From positions 15,592,964 through 15,656,963 of the forward strand of contig CM034534.1 of the NCBI GenBank assembly GCA_020002185.1: DNA of 64,000 bases, written 5' to 3'. This stretch comes from Paraescarpia echinospica (taxonomy: Eukaryota; Annelida; Polychaeta; Sabellida; Siboglinidae). Positions 10,323 through 23,599 of this stretch are shown in pieces. A program made the position numbers and the translations under genes. The stretch's first letter is position 1, and each line of letters opens with the position of its first letter. The notes under the pieces were generated by a model that saw only the letters and a list, made by a program, of their open reading frames with translations, made no database searches and had not been told where the DNA came from.

Positions 10323-10819
10323 CTATGGCGGTTTGGGTGGAATTGGTGGACGGTTTCGATAGTCGCGCAATCCCGTGGTCGGGGTGTTCCTATATCGTTG
10401 GCGACGATCTTGAGTCGATGACATGGGTCCAGAAAGCATGGACGATTCTTCACCACCTGTGGAGAACACCGACTGGCCATGAAGTACCCTCCGGCCACGA
10501 GATTCAGCTCCAGAATGAATGGATTCTAGGCCACCTGTTGGGGAAGTCCCCGGTGCACGAGGTAGTAGGGAATATTTAAGTCGCTTTTCATCATGCACGG
10601 CAGAACCACCAATGGAAGAACCCTTATGGGAATAAAAAGAATGCCTGTGACCAGTAGTCCGGATAGAGCGGCGTTCAGACTTGGCACCCGCCATGCTGCC
10701 ATACTTGGTACCCGTCAGGCTGCCAGACTTGGTGTCACCAGGAGACATTCCCGCACGTCGTGTTGCTTGTTGTTTCGTCTTGGCAGCTGCCTGCACATGC
10801 AACAGCAACGGACCAATAA
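10323..10819 (-). CDS. Probable terminal exon of a host gene, proline-rich C-terminus
   Basis: The minus-strand frame runs about 165 codons to a TAG stop at 10325-10323 without interruption. It would start after a splice acceptor ending ACAG at 10823-10820. The product is hydrophilic and rich in Ser, Gly, Thr and Arg, as in a disordered cytoplasmic tail. A hydrophobic VIGPLLLHVQ at the start could be the end of a membrane helix. The last residues, NRPPIPPKPP, carry overlapping PxxP motifs of the SH3/WW-binding type. No initiating ATG is needed if this is an internal-to-terminal exon, and the upstream exons are not identified. Plus-strand frames across the same bases look less protein-like. 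The family is unknown. Confidence 0.4.
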
Positions 10820-10852
10820 CTGTACGTGTTTATAATCAGTTCATTATTTACT

Positions 10853-11619
10853 AGTTATGGATGGATCGTCTCACTGGTGGCAACCCAAATGCGAAGTCTG
10901 GCTGGGAAGTCTCAATATGGGGACGATGGGGGGTAAAGCACTGGAAGTGGTAAACATGATGGACAGGAGGAAATTAGATGTGTTTTGTGTACAAGAAACC
11001 AAATGGAAAGGGGACCGGGCGAGGGAACAGGCAGGAGGGTATAAGATGTTATACACGCAGGAGGAGATGGAAGGAATAACGGTGTAGGCTAACTGTAATA
11101 GAGGAGATCAGTAGAGACGTAGTGAGAGTAGAGAAATGGCAAAGGTGGATCATTGTTACATGGATGATGTTGAGAAAACAGCTAGTGTGCATCATGTCCG
11201 TATTTGGACATCAAAAAGGAGGGGCAGAGGCAGAGAAAAGGGCTTTCTGAGAAGAGCTAGAGCGAATAATTGGAGCGGTTGATGATGATGTGCATAGCTG
11301 TAGGTATAGCAGAGTTAGGAGAAGAGGATTCAGTTGGCAAATTCGGATGGGGTACAAGAAACCGAGAGGTCCGGGAGCTAGAGTTGGTAAAGCGAAATGG
11401 GTTGGCAGTGGCCAGGAAATCCTTTAAAGATGCTGAGGAGCTGTGCGGCAGAACATCTGGAAAGGGAGGAGCTTCCACGAAAAACAAAGTCCAGACATGG
11501 TGGACTGAAGAAGTAGCCAAAGCAATAGGAGAAAAGAAAGAGGTAGAAGTGATCAAATGGAATGGCAGACAACATGATATAGCAATACTGCAACTGTACG
11601 GACATAACAAGACGGCAGC

Positions 11620-11673
<54 letters not shown>

Positions 11674-12075
11674 CAATGAAGAAGATGAAGACAAGTCGGG
11701 CGACAGGTATTGATGAAGTGCGAGTGGAGATGCTGGTGGCGGCTGAACGAGATGAAATATGGTGGACAAAAAGATTGCTGAACACGTGCATAAGAGAGAG
11801 AGGGAAAGATCCCAGAAGTGAGGAGAACGGGGCTGATTGTCACAGTATGGAAAAGAAACGAAAACATGCATGACTCTGGAAAATACAGAGTTATTACTTT
11901 GCTAAGCCATATGTTGAAGATGCTGGAAAGAATCCTGGATGGCAGAATAAGAGATATAGTGGAAGGGGAAATCGGCGAAGAACAGCAGGGTTATAGAAGA
12001 GGATCAAGTTGACGGGATGTTTGCCATGAGGCACCTAGTTGAAAAGAAATTGGAGGGACAGGAAAATAGGCGGTA
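10853..12075 (+). mobile_element. Broken RTE-type LINE (endonuclease plus partial RT)
   Basis: The start encodes an apurinic-type endonuclease: VWLGSLNMGTMGGKALE, LDVFCVQETKWKGDRARE and then GGYKMLY, closely like the RTE element at 37227-40596. After about 11087 the endonuclease continues only in shifted frames. A GA microsatellite (11625-11674) lies in the linker. The RT N-terminus then resumes with MKTSRATGIDEVRVEML (from about 11687), GKYRVITLLSHMLKMLERI and GEEQQGYRRGSS, in two frames, ending near KLEGQENR at 12072. The fingers and palm beyond that point, including FADD, are missing. It is an inactive copy, truncated at the 3' end. Confidence 0.8.
11625..11674 (+). repeat. (GA)n microsatellite inside the RTE fragment
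   Basis: About 50 bp of GA with one AA interruption, located in the linker between endonuclease and RT. The resulting RERERE frame is not a protein feature. Confidence 0.9.
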
Positions 12076-12189
12076 GGATTCGATATTCTGATTGTTAAAA
12101 AGTACGTCAACGGAGGCGCGCCAAGCCAGAAAATGTGCACAGGCACCCGTGCCAGCCTACCAAATGACGAACAAAAACTTCCATTGTAG

Positions 12190-12330
12190 ACTGCCATGAC
12201 GAATCTCGACAACAATCTAAATCTACGAACCACCCAAATGGACCAGCTAGACGCTAGATCATATGCAAAATGTAATTCCCATAAATGCAAAACTAACGGA
12301 GATGTGGGTCAACCGACAAACAGCCACACA
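12190..12330 (+). mobile_element. CR1-like 3' tail fragment
   Basis: The segment with CTAAATCTACGAACCACCCA, GCTAGA and GCAAAACTAACGGAGATGTG matches the 3' end of the CR1-like copy at 26455-26600 over roughly 110 bp. There it is followed by an AAAC tail, and here by CACA and TA repeats. It shows this tail exists as an independent copy. Confidence 0.6.
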
Positions 12331-12689
12331 CACAGATATATATATATATATATATATTATTTTTTATATGTGTGCGTGTATAGGGACAAAAGTTTTTTTG
12401 CAAACTAAAAAGAAGTGTATCTTCTGACTTCGACATGCTCTAGACGCCACAAGCAAGTTGCCTGCTCAATATACTTCAATGGTCTTAGATATATAGCCTC
12501 GCAAATATGAGGAGTACCGTAAAACGAATGCCTTTTGCGATTGTCTATTTCGTACAGCACTGATTTAACTATTATTTAAGATATTGGTACCTTTCTTTTG
12601 CATCTGTGTTTAAGAAAATACATGAAATTGTATACATTAAATCTATGAAATTTTTGGAAACATTGTTTTGAGGGACCATTTTATGTTCT

Positions 12690-15450
12690 TCACAGATTTT
12701 CTGTTTATTACGACATTCAAGATTCAAACACATGAAGAACCATTGTATAATATACCAATGCTACAGGGGTGGTTATATTTATGTAAGAAGAAATAATAAT
12801 ATTGATATACTACTTCCAACCAAAACAATCATCAGACATGTTTGAAATCAAAGAAATGTTGCGACCCTTTAAAGAATTATTTATTACTACATCCGGTTTC
12901 TCCTAAACTATATACTTCTCATATTATTTGTCACCTGTGCCAATTAGATTATGGTACTATAAGTTAAATCATACAGCTCAGCTAAATGGCAAAAACACTA
13001 CGATGATTATTACGACATCGCCGTTTATTATGACATCTGGACCTTGTGGAAGACGCGTTTATGAGGTAATAATGGATTTTGTAGCTTAGCGTAGCTATGT
13101 GTATCTTGTCATAGTAGTTGTATTTAAAAATAACCATTGGCTTTGTGTCAGTAATTATTTTTTGAAGTAAAATGTCAGTGTCTTAAAAAAAAAAATATAA
13201 ATGTGGTTAATAGTTTAAGTAATATGCATCAATGATGTACACACACTACCCTAATAAAATTGTCAAACACATTTTGAATATTTGCATATGGTCCATGCAT
13301 CAAGGTACGGATATCGTAATAAACATTTTATTTAATAATCCTAATATGCCATGAAAATGCTTGCATTAAAAATGGGTGAAGTGGTTTTCAGGGTAATTTC
13401 AGCCTATATGCTACATCGTATTAACTAACCGAAAAGAAATATTGGCATTTAATTATATATATATATATATACTTAATTTTTATATGGTGTTTCACATTTG
13501 CTAAATACGGGTTTGTTTTCTTCAGTGATGTGAAGTCTCTTTTGAGAAGGATGGAGGCAAACTATCATCACAAATTTAACTGTTTAAAACAGAGAAACCA
13601 TTTGTTGAGTTTTCTTAAGGTTTTGTTAAGCGTTCTCTCTAGTCTAAGTGGTCCATGTTTTTCTGTATGTACTTCTGTGGTCTATGTTATGTATATATAT
13701 GAGTATGAACGATACGTGCTAGCGCACTTAGTTTTTTGCCTAAACGATTTGCGCTATATAAGAGCTAGCCATTAGTATTAATGTTTTAATATAACAATGA
13801 CAGATTTTCAAGTATGTATGCAGCGGGTTTCAGTGCAGCATGGTGCTCTGTCTTTGGGCCAAAGTAGTTCTGGCAGTTGTTTGGAGCAGGAATTGGGAAG
13901 GACTACTACCACATTGTCTGAGCTGCATTGAAAGGCATTATCAGTGTAGCCACCAAGGGAGATGCACATCTCTCCAATCAGAGTGTCGCGAAGTACATTT
14001 TTCAAAAATGTAAGGTATTTAGTCTGCATATGGCTACTTCACAGAAATCGTGAAGAAGTTGATGTTGTCTCCAAAATGCTTCAATATGCAGTACTGGTGC
14101 TAAGCAAACCCACTAGAACGTACCCATTGTACATGTCTGAATACATGTTGATGATATATGGTCAAATGGAAGGCAGAAAACATTGTATTGTATGTTGATG
14201 GTACTGTTGAAACAATGAGATGTTGATGTTTACTACGACTTCCAAACGTTACACTTACATAATGTTCCATTGTATTCACAATTATTTACCAATGAAATTA
14301 ATAGTACAAGTATGTCTTACGCAATATGTTTGATTAACAATAAGTATTTTCCTTTACACCTTAAACACATACGGAGAATGGTGAATGGTCTAGTTTGAGT
14401 AAAATGAATAGTGCACAAAATATGCTATAGTCAGGAGTAGAGTATTTACAGTGAAAGCAAGGACAACCACTTCCATGTGTATTGTTTTACCAAAGGTAGT
14501 AATACTGGACGCATTCACACTCATTCCAACCTGTCCTGTTATTATCATACTCGAAGTATGAAAAACAACGTGCGTTGTTACCAAGGGTGACGGATTTAAT
14601 AATAAACGGTGTTGAAAGAAATCAAATTGTTCGGCGCACACCACATAGAAATGACAATCCGAGTATTCCCATCAAGAAAGACACACTTATCTTGCCAATT
14701 AGAGTGCGAAAACTTCGTTCTCCAACATTTTACGTTATCATGTGACATGTATATACAGACTCTGGAGAAACCGTAAAGCATTTGTTGTTGACTTCCACAC
14801 CCTTCGACGCCTAGTGATTATATTAAATAAAACTAAAAAAATCTGAAAAGTCACACCGTTGACGATATTTTGGTGATATAATGCCAAATGGAAAGTGAAA
14901 ACGTGTTTTATAGAGATGATGGTACTGTTGAAACTATGAGGTATTCATGTTTATTACGACATCCAAATGGAACGTTCTAAAAGGTTTCCGTGGTGTACAC
15001 AAATATTGGCGAATGATATTGGCATTGTATGTCAATCTAGGATATACACCAAGTATGATATATGGTAAGCAACAATGTTTTTTGTATCTCCATTAAAAAG
15101 ATATAGCGAATGACGTTAGGTATAATTTGTGTAAAGGGTGAAAACGTGTCATGCAGACAACATGCTATCATATGGAGTTGAGTATTAGTAATGAAAGCGA
15201 GATTAATCCAATCAGTTGTATGGTTTTTACAAAGGTAAACTTTCATTTTATGTATTTTCACATCAAAACAGTGTGCTTCGTTGCCAAAGGTGGCGAGAGT
15301 CGTAATAAACATCACAAAAAAGTGTTAAAACAAGTATGAGTTTCGGGCGGATGGCACACAAAAGTGGTTGAAGTGGTGTTCACAATATTTCAGGTCTATA
15401 ATCTACACCATGTTGGCTATCAGAAAACAAAATAAATGTTAGATTTAAAC
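12690..15450 (+). repeat. Old diverged tandem repeat region, unit about 0.7 kb
   Basis: Segments recur in the same order. GATGGTACTGTTGAAAC is at about 14199 and 14922. TTACGACATCCAAA-like sequence is at about 12715, 13010, 14240 and 14957. GAGTTGAGTATT-like then ACCAAAGGTA-like sequence is at about 14430-14500 and 15175-15235. GTGAAGTGGTTTTCAG-like sequence is at about 13377 and 15365. Divergence is high. No coding frame survives, and the frames of 60-90 codons in this stretch are not conserved between units. Confidence 0.5.
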
Positions 15451-15674
15451 AACATTTTAGTTTTTCTGATTTGTCCAGTTTGCAAAAAAACTTACCTATG
15501 TGTGTGTATCTTGAAGGACTTAAACATGGATTAAAAATTCACGTCCTTGCTGAAATATTGGGGGCTAAGAATATCTCCAGCCGGCCACCCAAAATTTGCG
15601 GGTCTTAACCCCCCATTCAAGCTGGTTCCGAAGCGTGCTTTCTTACAGAGGACGGTGGTATACGTACCGTTGAC

Positions 15675-15770
15675 ATACGGATAATCGAAACGTGACTGCG
15701 GGTATCCGCATCGGTAGCTTTTGCTTTAGTTCTAGATCTTATCGAGAGATCCCTGAGGTTTGAATCGCCC
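15675..15770 (+). mobile_element. Possible tRNA-like SINE head
   Basis: It contains CCGCATCGGTAGC followed about 45 nt later by GGTTTGAATCG (15757-15767), a near match to a Pol III B box. The SINE at 50108 carries GCGCATCGGTGAG in the same position. No defined SINE body or tail was recognised. Confidence 0.3.
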
Positions 15771-15861
15771 TGGATGACGTCAAAGGAGAAAATATCAGTT
15801 TATAGAGCAAATACACACAATATTATAACACAGATATAAATATAACTATGATCGAGCTAGC

Positions 15862-16110
15862 GTATGTATGTATGTATGTATGTGTGTATGTATGTATGTA
15901 TGTATATACGTACATATGTATGAGCCTATGGATGTACGTATGTACGTATGCATGTACGTATGCATGTACGTATGTATGTATGCTTGTATGTATATATGGA
16001 TGTATGCATGTAAGTACGTGCGTACGTACATACGTACGTACGTGTGTACGTAGATACGTACGTATGTGTGTATGTATATATGTATGTAAGTAAGTATGTA
16101 GGTATGTATG
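15862..16110 (+). repeat. (TATG/TACG)n microsatellite
   Basis: About 250 bp of imperfect GTAT/GTAC tetranucleotide units. All long MYVCMYVC-like frames on both strands arise from this repeat. Confidence 0.9.
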
Positions 16111-16129
16111 TGTGTGGGCATGTTAACGT

Positions 16130-16470
16130 TTCCCTCCTAAGCGGTTGCATTATGAGCGCCAAACCTTCAATGACTAATCTACGACCTTCCGGCAAACAGG
16201 TAACTGCCTTTATTCGTTGATGTTGAAATTCCCCGCTGGTTAAAGGACTTTCTGGTTTTAGAGTTCGTACGGTACGGTTCGTTAGACGGACGTTAATCTT
16301 TCATAACGTTATGCTTATTTTGGGCGATTGTTCCGCTAGGACGGCCGGTTGAGTGGTGATGTCTTTTGGAACTTGCGTTTACGCGAAAAACTTTTTAAAT
16401 TTTCGTCATGGGAAACGTCATGTACGAATACCCGAGGGAACCGTCTTCTGTGCCTATGTATATATGTGTC
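16130..16470 (-). pseudogene. Coding relic of unknown family
   Basis: On the minus strand an open frame reads TQVPKDITTQPAVLAEQSPK, meets one TGA, then continues INVRLTNRTVRTLKPESP and AVTCLPEGRRLVIEGLALIM before entering the microsatellite. Farther upstream GTEDGSLGYSYMTFPMTKI is open in another frame. CpG-rich codons resemble the left-edge cassette. The protein-like composition is notable, but I recognise no domain. It may be a fragment of a virus-like or LTR-type element. Confidence 0.3.
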
Positions 16471-19052
<2,582 letters not shown>

Positions 19053-19059
19053 ACACCAC

Positions 19060-20506
19060 ACCACACCATACACATGCACACGCACATACATGTTGCATTG
19101 TGCATGTTTCTTGATAATTTTGTAACAAATGTTTAACAACATACTTAGCAAATCCTTGTACACTACGTGTACTAAGTTTTTCGTTGACTATATCGGGAAT
19201 ATTATTAAGTAAAATTGGCATAAGGCACGTCGTTGCAAATACATGTTAAATTTGTTTTATAAATGTACATTTTATTCATGACTTGTATGATTATGTACAT
19301 TATAGTCAACAATTATCCTCCATTTTTTTTGTAAATAAACTGGTAAGTAACTGTGTAAGTATTTATAGTAAAAATGCAGTTGTTGTAATTTACGGATATC
19401 GTTTACTTTTAACATGCTGAGTTTTTGTGAAGTGGTTCTGTGTGGGAAATACAATTACCCAAGGTAGTAATTATCAAGGTTGAAGTTTTATTATTTTCTT
19501 TAATTGAAAGCTCCATGGCAAGATACAATGTGCGGCACAATTAACGAATTATATAATATTATGTTATTGGGATAGGATACATACAAGAGTAAAGATTAAG
19601 ATATTTATTGTGGATTGCGAACACATTATTTAAGAAAGGGCGTTGTATAGAAAGCTAGTATTATAAGCATTGTTCACAGTGAACAATTAACATGCACATG
19701 TGCTCACGAGTACGAATAAAGTAATAACATTATTTACAACAATTGTCAAGATAAAATATACATTCTCGTTACACGAACAACTGGCGATCTTCACTCGACT
19801 ATATCTCAATCATGTATCCATCTGCATTTAGGGGTAACAAATAAAGCATATTATTGTATGATAATCGCTGATGAAGGAACATATACTAATTTAACATAGT
19901 ATCATAGGGGTGTCAAAAGACGGCTCGGCTGTTTAATTAGGACGGGAATCCGTTACGATTTGCCGACCTTGAACTTCCTTCATATAACTATTCTTTGCTC
20001 GTGTGTTTTGTGTGTGTTTAGAAAAATACATTAACATCAGTTTTAGTACGAATGTAATGTTTGATGTGCAACTTGAAACAATAATTACAAAAGCGCGCTG
20101 TGAAGTTGCTGCCCAACGAGCAATTTAAGTCCGATCGTTTTGATTGCCGGCTAATGTGTATAAAGTAATATTAATAACTTATAATAGTAATGCCTTTTCC
20201 TAATTGTCTATATATGTTATAGACAATTACAAGGACAAATGACTATTGACTATTTTCAAGTAATGTGCCAAATACGAAGCCTGTTCATTTCAAATTCATG
20301 ACACTAAGCCCGTACAAACGTGGTCATTTGCGTATCACAAAGCAACTAGCCCGCCAGATGTTGCTGAAGTCACCGTAGGTAAGGCCGCCGAGTGCGCCCT
20401 TTCCTTTTCTACGGCAAGCGGAGGTGCGGCATGTTGTTTCAGACTGTACATGAAACTGCAATCGCGGTATTTAATATTTTTCATTTCACCGTAAAATAAG
20501 TCTTAT
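19060..20506. other. No gene recognised
   Basis: AT-rich. A small palindromic patch CTAATTGTCTATATATGTTA followed by TAGACAATTA lies at about 20199-20228. No coding frame of interest. Confidence 0.4.
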
Positions 20507-20702
20507 TTACAAATTTGTTGCTGAATATACACAACAATTTTGTTAAATTTCTGAGTTATTGCTGTTTGAACATCGCGAATGCTCAACCTTGCATTATATC
20601 CGCTGCCGTGTATACATTGCAGGATTAAGCATTCGCGATGTTCAATCGGCAATAACTCAAAAACTAAACAAAATTCTGGATACACTTACTGGGATATTTG
20701 TA
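20507..20702. repeat. Long hairpin: 77-bp inverted arms, 42-bp loop
   Basis: The left arm 20507-20583 ends GAACATCGCGAATGCT. The right arm 20626-20702 begins AGCATTCGCGATGTTC. Further out both arms contain the GAGTTATTGC and AATTTTGTT segments. The arms are diverged but alignable along their whole length. This fits a MITE-like or foldback repeat. Confidence 0.75.
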
Positions 20703-23599
20703 GATGCCATTATTATCTTTACTGTGATATAAAAAAATATCGAATCAGAAAATGTACAGAAAAACGCGGTCAAAAGGAGTCTTGAACAGGATGACGGAAG
20801 GGGTTAAAAATTTAATGAATATCAGAAAACTATTTTTAGAGTATATTTCATTCAGATTAGGAATAAAAAAAGGTTCATTTCGCTTAGTATTTAATATTAT
20901 AGGAACGTCAGCGGAGGGCGCCAGCAAATCACCATACTTTGTTGTTTAGGTATCCTTTGTTATATATTGAAACTAATTTAATATTTGTATTATATCACGA
21001 GTTGCACTGTTATCAATGTCTTGTAACGTTATGATGTAATTGCCGGTGTTCCGACCCGAATTGGTTCTTTCTTTAGCAGAATCTTCTCTACTGGTACTAC
21101 TGTTATTTATCTGTCTTTTGGTCATAATCAACATTTTACAGTATTTTTGTCACAGAGTTAATTTGAATTTTTTTTTATTGTTCAGGCAAAGACAATGGTA
21201 TGGCATATCAATTGATTAAATGGCTACCAGCTGACCCGCAAGACAAGAGTTAAGAATTCAAAATTGTTATGAACAAAAAAAACTGGTAATGTTCTACCAT
21301 GAAGAAGTGTTCTTTAGTTGAACAGTACAACGGTTCTGGCCAGATACGTGATATGTTTGAGTGTTTTCTCCATGGATTGGCGGACCAGTCGCTCTTGTGG
21401 AAGATGCCGAGTTTTGATGTGATATTCTGACACTCATTTTCGAACATTTTGAACTCGTTTGCTCATTCACGGTAGATAAAAGCTGACTAGTAATGTGTAA
21501 TTATTGTTTGCATTTCAAGTTTACCAGCACATTTAGCGGTCAATACGATGCGCGTATCGAATATGACAATCCGGTGTTTTCCGCTCAGTCGGACGTTGTC
21601 GAAGTTGTCGCAATCATTTGGAGATATCAAAGCTGCTTTGCAGGATAATTTATAAGATTCCAAAACTGTAAGAGTTTAAAAAGAATAATGTTTCACAATG
21701 AAAGATAACCTCGTGCTCTTGTCAGCAAATTACTTGAGACAGCACAGGGACAATTGGTACGTTTTTGCAACATATGCTTGAACAATCTCGGAATTCAACA
21801 CAACGAATAAGAACATCTTCGATATCGTTTAAAAGTTGTTTTGCGATTTGCGCTCTCTCTGCTCTTTCCAAGCAATAGTATACCTAATTTATTGTATATA
21901 TAATTTTGCTTAATGGTGAAATTCACAAAAGCCTACTTTAATGTGATCTTGTCGACTATACACAGTCACATCAATTCAAATGTCAGGACAGTCAATTCGT
22001 CAACAAATAAAGTGCAGTGACCTCTAAATAAAATAAATATAAATAACATAAATTTATTTACAAGATATTAACAACAACAAAAAAAACACAAATGTAGTGC
22101 GTAATATATATTTTAAAACCTTACTCTTCAGATTTCCGGAGATTGCAGTGCGTTTTAAAACACGGATACATATCCTTGTGGTATCCCTTCGTAGACGACG
22201 TATCACTACTCGAACCACCCTCCACCATGTAAGGTGTGCATGGAATCCAATCTCTGATTCTGGGACAAGAAAACAAAATATCCCGTAAATTAATTCCGCG
22301 AATCGTGGTTTGTATTGCATTAATATTCCCTTTCCGACGGTCGTTGTGTTAAGAACGTGACGTTGTACATACTATTTCTCCATTACGACGAGGTTCAACG
22401 CGAGTTCGAATGCAATGTATCATAGTCTTTTTAAATTAAGAAAATCATCAGTCACAACAGTTAAATGCAACTGTTTTAATTGAATAAATAAACATGCGTT
22501 CATACATGACTGCATTTAGATGCAAATGTTTAACATTAATTAAAATGCATCAAGTATTGCATTTTAATATAGTTTTGCAATGTCGTTGTGTATGAATAAA
22601 GACACGAATGTTAAAACTAAATTACATCACCTTTATTAATTCTAGTTATGCAGATATATTCGTTAACATTAACAGTGAGGCGCAATGTTATTCGCAACAC
22701 ACACACCTGACATTCATCAGCACTACACGCGTGAAAGACATAATCTGTATATGTCCAGCGTCAAGCAGGAATATTCCAAAAAATGCATTAGATATAACGT
22801 AGTAGAGACAGCAAACAATGCACCAAGTATTATCATTAATATAATTTACACCCGCAGTCTACATGGTTTTTCGACATACACAAACAAATTGATTTATTTC
22901 AAATTATGAATCCTGTTGTAGTATTCACAATTGTTGTATTTGTAGTTTATAATACATATTGAAATATGTACATATGTATTTATATGTACATCAATACACA
23001 AATACATATAATATGTAATTGTATATATGGAAGTATGTTGATACGTTGAGTGATCCTCAACTATCTATTTAAGTCTTATATTATTCTGATCGTTTCATGT
23101 AAATGATTTTGTTGTTTACATTGATGGGGTGGCTCCTGTGCTAGGGATATAATATATCTTAATGGGAGTCTCCCGACCTTACGTATTACTTACGTTATTC
23201 GTTGTGTATACATAGGTCAACTAAATTGATTTTGGGTCCTGAGTTCTGAGTAGTATAGGCACGGACTGTTAATTTACGGATACTGTTGACCTTTAATGTC
23301 CTTGAATAAAGGTTAATGCATTTTCGTCAAAATTCCTCCTACTATATAGTGCAAGCATTTGTTTGGCGCAGTCACTCATTGTGGCAGACATTTTACATCT
23401 TTATTTCGATGCATGGGTTGGTTTTATTGTCAAAAAAAGACTACACCACCCTAGAAGGTCACGAGTGCCTATTTTATCAAACAAACACTCCTCAAGGTAA
23501 CAGTGTAATGCTTTGAATTAAACATAACATTGTTTTGTTTCTATTGTTACACCAACTAGCAGTACATTTGGCGATCTGTTGACAGTGGGACAGATTGCA
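20703..23599. other. No gene recognised
   Basis: AT-rich DNA with short frames only. Overlapping frames at 22054-22320 (minus) and 22097-22288 (plus) are basic but unsupported. Confidence 0.4.

Noticed and set aside
10325..10835. Plus-strand frames of 80-84 codons across the putative exon
   Set aside because: Less protein-like than the minus-strand frame, without domain or splice context.
11257..11871. 204-codon minus-strand frame with Ser/Leu repeats
   Set aside because: Antisense shadow of the RTE fragment and the GA microsatellite.
15675..15770. A functional tRNA gene
   Set aside because: No complete cloverleaf. The B box is off consensus and the acceptor arms do not pair, so at most a SINE head.
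15846..16195. MYVCMYVC-type and YIHTYIHT-type frames
   Set aside because: Products of the TATG/TACG microsatellite.
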